A stretch of DNA of 20,127 bases from M3007 sp035299505 (GTDB taxonomy: Bacteria > Bacteroidota > Bacteroidia > Chitinophagales > Saprospiraceae). Within the stretch, counting starts at the first letter, position 1. Every line of letters begins with the position of its first letter. The position numbers were made by a program, and so were the translations under genes. Positions 14,734 to 20,127 of the stretch are shown here, in pieces. The DNA lies in the NCBI GenBank assembly GCA_035299505.1, contig DATGWL010000023.1:1-20127 (forward strand). Reading direction: 5' to 3'. The notes beneath the pieces were generated by a model. The model had not been told where the DNA came from. It ran no database searches and saw nothing but the letters and a program-made list of their open reading frames with translations.

Positions 14734-16368
14734 ATGATGTATCGATTCCGTCAACCGATTCTTTTGCTAGTCCTTCTGTTCGGCTTTTCCTCCGCTTTAT
14801 TTGCCCAAATGGCGGGTCCTGCACCTCAAACCGAGTTGCGCGGCGCTTGGGTTGCTACCGTTGCCAACATTGATTTTCCTTCCCGCCCGGGCTTGAGCGT
14901 CAACGAAATCAAGGTGGAGTTTGATAGCCTCATGGATGTACTGAAGGCTATGAACATGAATGCTGTATTTGTACAAATCAGGCCTGCCGGCGATGCATTC
15001 TACAAATCCGGTACCGTCCCCATGAGTAAATTTCTGGTAGGACGCCAGGGTGCCATGCTGGATGATTCCCTGTTCGATCCGCTGGAATACATGATCAAAG
15101 CAGCCCACGATCGCCGCATGGAGTTCCATGCCTGGATGAACCCATACCGCGCCACTTTTGATCCGGACACCTCGGCGCTGGACCCTTCGCACCCGCTCCG
15201 GGCATTACCTAACCGCAGAAAAGCCGAATGGTTTTTCAAGTACAGCAATAAATGGTACTTCAACCCGTCCAGCCCCTCCGTGCGCCAATACCTGGTGAAT
15301 GTGGTGAAAGATGTGGTGCTTCGGTACGATGTTGACGGCATTCATTTCGACGACTACTTTTACCCCTACAAGGAAAAAGGTTTTGACCTGGATGAAGCCC
15401 TGGACGATTACGACAGCTTTGCTACCGGGAAACACAACTTTACGGACATTGGCGATTGGCGCCGGAATAACGTCAATGTGCTGATTGAAACGGTTTCCCA
15501 AACCATTAAAAAATACAAACCCTATGTCAAATTCGGCATTGGGCCCTTTGGCGTGTGGCGCAACAAAGAACGCGACCCCGAACGCGGCTCCGATACCCGT
15601 GCAGGCGTTACCTGCTACGACGATCTTTATGCCGATGTGCTGCTCTGGCTCGAAAAAGGCTGGATAGATTACGTGGCGCCCCAGATTTACTGGAGCATTG
15701 GTTTCCCTCCGGCCGACTACGAAATTCTGGTAGACTGGTGGAGCAAACACCTGTACGGCAAACAACTGTATGTAGGGCATGCCGCTTATAAAATCAACAA
15801 CTCCGCCAACGACAGCAACTGGCAAAACGAGGATGAAATCAGCAAACAAATAGCCCTCAACCGCGCCAATCCAAAGGTAAGCGGCAGTATTTTCTTCTCG
15901 GTAAAACCACTGCTGCGCAACCCCCTGGGCGTGCAGGATACCCTGATGAATGTGCTGTTCAAACACCCTTCGCTGATGCCGCCCATGCCATCACTTTCCA
16001 AGGTGTTGCCGGCTAAATCAACTATTTGCCGGGTAAAAGGCACCCCAAGCACCGTTCAGCTCACCTGGAACCTTTGCGAACTGCTCTCCGCGGATGAAAT
16101 GCCTTTTTATTTCGCCCTCTACCGTTTCGACGGGGAGGGCGTTGGGAAATTCGACCAGCCACGGAACCTGTTGGGATTCACCCCTTTCTACGCAGACAAG
16201 TGGTATTTTGAAGACCATACCGCTGTGGAAGGAGAGTACTATACCTATGTGGTGGTTGGGTTCAATCGAGCCAACGTCAGCAGCTACCCCAGCGACCCGG
16301 TATTTGTGAAAAAAACCAAGAAAAAGGCCAAGCAAAAGCGCCGTTTCTGGGGGTATCTGTTGGGGTAA
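14734..16368 (+). CDS. GHL10/DUF187 family glycosyl hydrolase, exported
   Basis: 544 residues. Signal peptide at 1-24 (ILLLVLLFGFSSALFA, then Q). The catalytic barrel of the 'glycosyl hydrolase-like 10' family (DUF187) covers about residues 34-400: ELRGAWVATVANIDFPS, MNMNAVFVQIRPAGDAFY, DPLEYMIKAAHDRRMEFHAW, MNPYRA, DVDGIHFDDYFYPY (about 199-212), WLEKGWIDYVAPQIYWS and GSIFFSVKPLL. About 430-527 resembles a fibronectin III-type domain (STVQLTWN, YYTYVVVGFNRANVSSYPS). The tail is Lys/Arg-rich. E. coli DigH (YddW), a family member, cleaves glycan strands of peptidoglycan that lack stem peptides; a similar envelope role here is an inference. ATG at 14734 and 14737 are adjacent in frame; either gives the same signal peptide. 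Monocistronic as far as can be seen. Confidence 0.9.
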   Translation: MMYRFRQPILLLVLLFGFSSALFAQMAGPAPQTELRGAWVATVANIDFPSRPGLSVNEIKVEFDSLMDVLKAMNMNAVFVQIRPAGDAFYKSGTVPMSKFLVGRQGAMLDDSLFDPLEYMIKAAHDRRMEFHAWMNPYRATFDPDTSALDPSHPLRALPNRRKAEWFFKYSNKWYFNPSSPSVRQYLVNVVKDVVLRYDVDGIHFDDYFYPYKEKGFDLDEALDDYDSFATGKHNFTDIGDWRRNNVNVLIETVSQTIKKYKPYVKFGIGPFGVWRNKERDPERGSDTRAGVTCYDDLYADVLLWLEKGWIDYVAPQIYWSIGFPPADYEILVDWWSKHLYGKQLYVGHAAYKINNSANDSNWQNEDEISKQIALNRANPKVSGSIFFSVKPLLRNPLGVQDTLMNVLFKHPSLMPPMPSLSKVLPAKSTICRVKGTPSTVQLTWNLCELLSADEMPFYFALYRFDGEGVGKFDQPRNLLGFTPFYADKWYFEDHTAVEGEYYTYVVVGFNRANVSSYPSDPVFVKKTKKKAKQKRRFWGYLLG

Positions 16369-16453
16369 AGGCACGAAGTGCAGGAAGACACAAAGACACG
16401 AAGGCGCGAAGACACAAAGTTTGGATAGCGTCCTTCGGCCGCCCATCATTACG

Positions 16454-16487
16454 AAGGCTATTTTTGGCATCAGCCAAATATAGCCTT
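16454..16487. repeat. Hairpin core of element copy 1
   Basis: AAGGCTATTTTTGGC (16454-16468), loop ATCA, GCCAAATATAGCCTT (16473-16487): 15-bp stem with one mismatch. The top TTTGGC-ATCA-GCCAA has the same form as the hairpin of the second copy at 20082-20117 (TTGGC-GTCA-GCCAA), while the lower stem differs and is compensated on both arms, a sign of selection for or maintenance of the fold. It can serve as a terminator for the GHL10 gene. Confidence 0.75.
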
Positions 16488-16521
16488 TGCGCCTTAGTGC
16501 CTTTGCGCCTTCGTGTACCTC

Positions 16522-16570
16522 GTGCTTAAACTGAGAGTCTCACTCAAAGTGAGACTCTCAGTTTAAGCAC
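16522..16570. repeat. Perfect 23-bp palindrome with 3-base loop
   Basis: Arms 16522-16544 and 16548-16570 are perfectly complementary; the loop is CAA. The arm starts GTGCTTAAACTGAGAGTC. The ends GTGC/GCAC look like parts of the 8-bp units of the surrounding array (CTCGTGC, GCACCTC), while the inner part TTAAACTGAGAGTCTCACT does not resemble them, as if it sat inside the array. Confidence 0.85.
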
Positions 16571-16672
16571 CTCTGCGTCTCTCTGCCTCTGCGGTAAACA
16601 TCACTCCGAGACTGCCTCTTCGCGCCTTCTTGCACCTCGTGCCTTCCCAATAAAAATTTTGGGCATCGCCTA

Positions 16673-16704
16673 TTGCATTCTTCCCCCATTTTCCCTTAAC
16701 TTTG
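16673..16704 (+). promoter_or_regulatory. Candidate promoter for the comEC operon
   Basis: TAACTTTG at 16697-16704 matches the Bacteroidota -7 consensus TAnnTTTG fully. TTG at 16673-16675 (within TATTGC) lies 21 bases upstream, near the usual spacing to a -33 element. The start codon of comEC follows 39 bases after the -7 element. This is the best promoter match in the window and places transcription start just outside the repeat element. Confidence 0.6.
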
Positions 16705-16743
16705 ATATTATTTACCCCCTAGACCCCCAGAGAAATATGCCAA

Positions 16744-18822
16744 ATGAATCCGCACGAGGTTCCCTGCCTCCGTTTGTTTTTCCCGTTCGCCATAGGCCTG
16801 GGCCTGGGCGCCTGGCTCGAAACGCCCATCCCTGCCCTCAGAGGTATACTCACCCTCTTCCTCCTGCTCGGTGTCTGGTTATCGGTACGTCAGTTCTCCT
16901 ATCAGTACCGCTGGCTGTTCGGACTGTACCTGCACTTTTGCCTGGTTGTTTTTGCTTACGACCATTACATACGGCACAATGAAATCAGGCAGCCCCTGCA
17001 TTTCAGCGCACAGCTCCCGCAAGCCCGCGCCTTTGTTGGCACAGTGTATGCCGCGCCTGCTGTAGGGCAAAAGGTCAAGATCCCTGTCCGGCTGCACAGC
17101 CTGCAAATAGCCGGAGCAGACACCTTTCTTCAGGCCTCCGGGCACATCATGCTGCTCCTGGAGCCGGGTCCTCAAACCGATAGCATCCACTATGGCGATG
17201 AACTGGCATTCAGGGGCGAAGTAACCCAGGTGGAAGGCCCTAAAAACCCGCATGCCTTTGACTACCGCCAATACCTGCATTTTCAGAATATTCATTATCA
17301 GGCATTTATTGCCAAAGACTCCTGCGTGCGCACAGGCAGGCGCGAGGGCTGGGCTATCTGGCGCTGGGCCTATGCCGCCAGAACCCATTTGCTACAGCGC
17401 CTGGCGGCCTATTTTCCAGAAAAAGCCGAATATGCCGTGGCTTCCGCCTTGCTGGTAGGCTACACGGAAGACCTCTCCGACGAGCTACGCACCGCTTACG
17501 CAGAAACAGGTTCCATGCATGCCCTGGCAGTTTCCGGTACGCATATCGGGATGTTGTACGTGGGACTGATGTTTCTCGTTGGTCGCTTACGACTCCGCGG
17601 GCGGTTCGGGCGACTTGCTGAAACGGGGCTGATTTTGCTTGGCATTTGGGCTTTTACCTTCGTAACGGGCGCTACGGCCTCTGTTCTGAGGGCTTCGGTA
17701 ATGTTCAGCGTGTATTTGCTGGGCAAAGCTTTCTGGCGCGAGGCTTCGGCCTGGAACGTGCTGCCCGCCTCGGCGCTGATGTTGCTGATGTACAACCCTT
17801 ATTTGTTGTTTGATGTGGGGTTTCAGTTATCGTACAGTGCCGTAGCGGGCATGGTGTTTTTTTATCCGCGTTTCTACAAGCTGTTCCCACCCATGTCGCG
17901 CTGGCTGGATGAGCCCCTGAAGGTATTGTTGGTGGGTGTTTCTGCCCAATTGGGAACCTTGCCGCTCACCTTGTATTATTTCCATCAGTTTCCGGTGTAT
18001 TTCTGGCTTTCCGGCTGGGTAGTGGTGCTGGTTGGCGCTATTTTTTTGTGGGGAGGCGCTGTGCTGATAGCGCTGGATGCCTGTTCCCAAACCGCCGCCG
18101 ATGCCCTGGGCTGGCTTTTGTTCCAGATGCTTCACTGGATGAACAAGAGCATTTTCTGGATTCAGCAATTGCCGGGAGCGGTTTGGCGCAATATCTGGAT
18201 ACCGCTGTGGTTGCTGCCGTTTGTTTTCCTGGGACTCGTTTTTGCCGGCGCTGCTCTGGCCACACGCCGCGGTAAATGGCTCATGGGCCTGGCTGCCGTA
18301 CTCATCGTGTGCGGCATCCAGCAAGGCCTGGCCACCTGGCGCCACCAGCGACAAACAGAAGTATATGTCTATTGCGTCAAAGACGGCCGCTTGATGGATT
18401 TTTTCCTTGGTGAAACAGCCATTACCCTGAGCGATACCCTCAGTGAAAAACAGGAAAATTTTGCAGCAAATGCCAACCGCATAGCGCATGGCATCCGGGA
18501 AAAAGTGCTGCTGCGTCCGGGCCCGACGCTGCGTTTCAGTCATCCACAACTTTATGTGCAAGGGCCATACATCCAGTTTTTAACCCAACGCATGGCCCTG
18601 CTTGATCCCGGGCATCCACAACCAAAATTGCCAGTAGAAGTGGCTGTTTTATCCAAAAATCTGCGGCCGCCTCCTGCTCCCTGGCCCTGCCAACTTCTGC
18701 TGCTGGATGCTACCAATAAAAAAGGTCAGCTCCAACGCTGGCAGGAATCCGGCGCGCGCCTGGGTTTTGCCACCTACAACATCCGTGAAAGAGGGGCCTG
18801 GTATTACCAATATCATCCATAA
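16744..18822 (+). CDS. comEC: ComEC/Rec2-family DNA uptake channel, without nuclease domain
   Basis: 692 residues. Two or three N-terminal membrane helices (about 10-75) are followed by an OB-like soluble segment (about 85-195: FVGTVYAAP, DELAFRGEVTQVEGPKNPHAFDYRQYL), as in DUF4131. The Competence domain runs from about 225 to 500: LLVGYTEDLSDELRTAYAETGSMHALAVSGTHIGMLYVGL, TGATASVLRASVM (308-320), NPYLLFDVGFQLSYSAVAG (351-369) and further helices. ComEC forms the inner-membrane pore that takes up single-stranded DNA in natural transformation. The C-terminal part (about 535-692) has no HxHxDH motif, so the metallo-beta-lactamase-type nuclease domain of Bacillus-type ComEC is missing; only a soluble domain of about 155 residues remains. 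ATG at 16744 is the first in-frame start; the gene is followed 10 bases later by the HhH gene, forming an operon. Confidence 0.9.
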   Translation: MNPHEVPCLRLFFPFAIGLGLGAWLETPIPALRGILTLFLLLGVWLSVRQFSYQYRWLFGLYLHFCLVVFAYDHYIRHNEIRQPLHFSAQLPQARAFVGTVYAAPAVGQKVKIPVRLHSLQIAGADTFLQASGHIMLLLEPGPQTDSIHYGDELAFRGEVTQVEGPKNPHAFDYRQYLHFQNIHYQAFIAKDSCVRTGRREGWAIWRWAYAARTHLLQRLAAYFPEKAEYAVASALLVGYTEDLSDELRTAYAETGSMHALAVSGTHIGMLYVGLMFLVGRLRLRGRFGRLAETGLILLGIWAFTFVTGATASVLRASVMFSVYLLGKAFWREASAWNVLPASALMLLMYNPYLLFDVGFQLSYSAVAGMVFFYPRFYKLFPPMSRWLDEPLKVLLVGVSAQLGTLPLTLYYFHQFPVYFWLSGWVVVLVGAIFLWGGAVLIALDACSQTAADALGWLLFQMLHWMNKSIFWIQQLPGAVWRNIWIPLWLLPFVFLGLVFAGAALATRRGKWLMGLAAVLIVCGIQQGLATWRHQRQTEVYVYCVKDGRLMDFFLGETAITLSDTLSEKQENFAANANRIAHGIREKVLLRPGPTLRFSHPQLYVQGPYIQFLTQRMALLDPGHPQPKLPVEVAVLSKNLRPPPAPWPCQLLLLDATNKKGQLQRWQESGARLGFATYNIRERGAWYYQYHP

Positions 18823-18832
18823 ATCACTCCAT

Positions 18833-19933
18833 ATGAAAACGCAATTATTCAACTATCTGCGGTTTACCCGCACCGAACGCCAGGGTACCCTGGCCTTGTT
18901 TGTGCTGGCCGGACTGGCCTTATCCATCCCGTCTTTGCTGCGCCATTTTCCGCCGGAACGCAGCCCAACGGATTTCAGCACTTTTCAGGCAGCATTAGCG
19001 TCGCCGGATCAAACCAGAACCGGGCTCCCCGAACTGTTTTACTTCGATCCCAATACTGCCACACCCGCCGAACTGATGCAACTCGGATTGTCGGAAAAAC
19101 TGGCTGCCACCATCGAAAAATACCGAAACAAGGGTGGAAAATTCCGGGAACCTGCCGATTTCGGCAAAATCTGGGGACTCACGGAAGAACAATTCCGCCG
19201 TCTTCAACCCTTCATTCGCATAGGCGGAGAAGCTACAACCGAACACAACTTACCCGCCCCGGAGTCCCCGGCTGCTACCGGACCAGAATTGTTTGCATTT
19301 GACCCCAATGCTGTGACAGAAGCTGAACTATTTCGCTTGGGATTGCCCTCAGCAGCCGTAAAAAGTATCCTGAACTACCGGATAAAAGGCGGTGTATTCA
19401 GAAAACCGGACGACTTAAAAAAAATCTACGGTCTAAGCGCCCCGGATCTGGAACGCCTGTTGCCCTACGCCCAATGTGCCGCTCCGGAAAAAATACCGCA
19501 AGCACAGGCTCCCAAAATGCCGGAAACACCCATTCTGGTCGACATCAACCTGTCAGGACCGGAACAATGGAAAACCTTGCCGGGCATTGGCGAGGCAAGG
19601 GCCAGGCAACTCATCCAGTACCGGGAAAAACTGGGCGGATTCCAATCGGTGGAGCAAATTGCAGAAATGCGCAGTTTGCCAGATTCCGTTTTCCGTCAGA
19701 TCCGACCCTGGCTGCACCTTGGCGCCACCCAGTTGCGGAAAATTAACCTCAACACCGCCTCCGTAGCTGATCTGGATGCCCATCCATACATCTCCAAACG
19801 ACAAGCAGAACTCATTGTCGCTTACCGCGAGCAACACGGCGCCTACCAGTCGCCGGATGATATTGCCCAAATGCGCGCCATCGCCGATCAAGCCTGGCTC
19901 AGTAAAGTAAAACCTTACCTGGGCGTACAGTAA
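18833..19933 (+). CDS. Membrane-anchored ComEA-like protein with four helix-hairpin-helix units
   Basis: From ATG 18833 this gives 366 residues; an upstream in-frame ATG at 18707 lies inside comEC and is rejected. A single membrane helix (about 18-36, GTLALFVLAGLALSIPSLL) follows a short basic N-terminus. Four units of about 63 residues follow at about 66-128, 151-213, 233-296 and 302-366, each starting with a (F/I)(D/N) (P/L)N.. segment (FYFDPNTAT, FAFDPNAVT, VDINLSG, INLNTAS) and containing YR.K.GGF..P.D. Only unit 3 keeps a canonical hairpin (LPGIGEARARQLIQYREK); units 1, 2 and 4 have LGLSEK, LGLPSA and HPYISK at that place. HhH units bind DNA backbone, and ComEA hands incoming DNA to ComEC in the periplasm; the 10-base spacing to comEC fits this. 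Pro/Ala/Glu-rich linkers separate units 1-3. A structural role of the degenerate units rather than DNA binding is possible. Confidence 0.88.
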   Translation: MKTQLFNYLRFTRTERQGTLALFVLAGLALSIPSLLRHFPPERSPTDFSTFQAALASPDQTRTGLPELFYFDPNTATPAELMQLGLSEKLAATIEKYRNKGGKFREPADFGKIWGLTEEQFRRLQPFIRIGGEATTEHNLPAPESPAATGPELFAFDPNAVTEAELFRLGLPSAAVKSILNYRIKGGVFRKPDDLKKIYGLSAPDLERLLPYAQCAAPEKIPQAQAPKMPETPILVDINLSGPEQWKTLPGIGEARARQLIQYREKLGGFQSVEQIAEMRSLPDSVFRQIRPWLHLGATQLRKINLNTASVADLDAHPYISKRQAELIVAYREQHGAYQSPDDIAQMRAIADQAWLSKVKPYLGVQ

Positions 19934-19937
19934 TTTG

Positions 19938-20127
19938 GAAGGCACAAAGCGGACAAAGGCGCGAAACACGAAGGTGCTAAGACACGAAGGTGCTAAGACG
20001 CAAAGGCGCTAAGACGCAAAGGCACGAAGACGCAAAGGCACGAAGACGCTAAATTTTTGGTGGCCTTCGGCCAATAAATTGGAAGTGCATACTTGGCGTC
20101 AGCCAAGTATGCACTTCGTGTCTTAGC
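19938..20127. repeat. Composite inverted-repeat element with 8-bp unit array (copy 2, cut by window end)
   Basis: Starts within five bases after the stop of the HhH gene with GAAGGCACAAAG, like the ends of copy 1. An array of 8-bp units runs from 19941 to about 20051; after a loose start it alternates GGNGCNAA-type and GACGCNAA-type units (for example GGTGCTAA, GACACGAA, GGTGCTAA, GACGCAAA), so the true period is 16. Then come TTGGTGGCCTTCGGCCAA (20057-20074), sharing CCTTCGGCC with copy 1, a perfect hairpin (20082-20117), and the reverse-oriented array (CACTTCGTGTCTTAGC) up to the window end. No gene is present. Confidence 0.8.
20082..20117. repeat. Hairpin core of element copy 2
   Basis: Arms 20082-20097 (GAAGTGCATACTTGGC) and 20102-20117 are perfectly complementary over 16 bp, with loop GTCA. 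Same loop family and top stem (TTGGC-RTCA-GCCAA) as the hairpin at 16454-16487, but a different lower stem. It follows the HhH gene and can act as its terminator. Confidence 0.8.

Larger units (their letters stand above)
16369..16644. repeat. Composite inverted-repeat element with 8-bp unit arrays (copy 1)
   Basis: The 375-base gap between the GHL10 and comEC genes holds no gene but is almost wholly repetitive. It begins on the base after the GHL10 stop. The left end 16369-16391 (AGGCACGAAGTGCAGGAAG...) matches the reverse complement of the right end 16622-16644 over 23 bases with four mismatches, which makes terminal inverted repeats of a 276-bp element. Inside, an array of 8-bp units of the form G[AG]C[AG]C[ACGT]AA runs on the + strand (16371-16420), then GTCCTTCGGCC, a hairpin (16454-16487), then the same units in reverse orientation (about 16483-16520), then a perfect palindrome (16522-16570). 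It resembles a non-autonomous dispersed element; no coding sequence is present. Confidence 0.8.

Noticed and set aside
14729..14737. Two-codon open frame ATG ATA TGA overlapping the start of the GHL10 gene, as a possible regulatory mini-ORF
   Set aside because: ATGATATGATG occurs easily by chance, and there is no ribosome binding site or peptide signal to support it.
15205..15966. Open frame of 253 codons antisense to the GHL10 hydrolase gene
   Set aside because: It fully overlaps a well supported gene and is explained by codon bias of the opposite strand.
17827..18561. Open frame of 244 codons antisense to comEC
   Set aside because: The translation is rich in His, Gln and Arg and lacks domain signals; comEC has conserved motifs through the same stretch.
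18707..18832. N-terminal extension of the HhH protein from ATG 18707
   Set aside because: It would overlap comEC by more than 110 bases, and the extension would put 42 residues before a typical short basic start and membrane helix beginning at ATG 18833.
19941..20052. Regular short repeats that could be taken for a CRISPR array
   Set aside because: Units are 8 bases long and directly adjacent, without unique spacers of 25-45 bases, and no cas gene is near.

Overview
The window looks like a chromosomal segment of a Bacteroidota bacterium, most likely from the Saprospiria or a nearby class. The signs are a type A type IX secretion (T9SS) sorting tail at the left edge, a 2215-residue SprB-repeat protein with a type B (gliding-motility-associated, CHU_C) sorting domain, a lipoprotein family M49 peptidase typical of the phylum, the absence of clear Shine-Dalgarno sequences, and TAnnTTTG-type -7 promoter elements. 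No rRNA, tRNA, CRISPR array, transposase or phage gene is visible. The lineage call is an inference from gene content, not a database match.

Layout. 2-250 (+) is the 3' end of a secreted T9SS cargo protein, followed by an SDR oxidoreductase (329-1084, +). A repeat-filled convergent gap (1085-1459) separates these from the giant SprB-repeat adhesin-like gene (1460-8107, -). From a divergent intergenic region starts a tight three-gene unit on the + strand: a nucleotidyltransferase-fold protein (8376-9323), a small exported protein of unknown function (9332-9904) and an outer-membrane-barrel-like protein (9901-10659). A 197-bp palindromic element (10719-10915) sits between this unit and a convergent M49 dipeptidyl-peptidase III lipoprotein (10921-12969, -). 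Upstream of that, also on the - strand, an LpxD-like acyltransferase (13603-14535) and a small two-helix membrane protein (13116-13598) form a pair with a 4-nt gap. A short perfect inverted repeat (14582-14614) lies in the divergent gap before a GHL10/DUF187 glycosyl hydrolase (14734-16368, +). Then comes a composite inverted-repeat element (16369-16644), a promoter, and a DNA-uptake pair: a ComEC-type channel without nuclease domain (16744-18822) and a membrane-anchored protein with four helix-hairpin-helix units (18833-19933). A second copy of the composite repeat element begins right after that gene and runs off the window.

How the genes fit together. Several products act in or on the cell envelope (T9SS cargo, adhesin, lipoprotein peptidase, LpxD-like acyltransferase, barrel protein, glycan hydrolase), but they are separate transcription units and I see no single pathway joining them. 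The comEC-HhH pair is the clearest functional module (DNA transport over the inner membrane). 

The most notable structures are: (i) a dimeric higher-order repeat with an exact 450-bp period over several units inside the giant gene, and a stretch of about 1,370 residues in the same protein with only one Arg, one His and no Lys; (ii) a family of non-coding elements built from 8-bp units and hairpins that begin within a few bases of stop codons; (iii) a nested, co-centred 197-bp palindrome between convergent genes; and (iv) the unfamiliar nucleotidyltransferase/exported protein/barrel unit.
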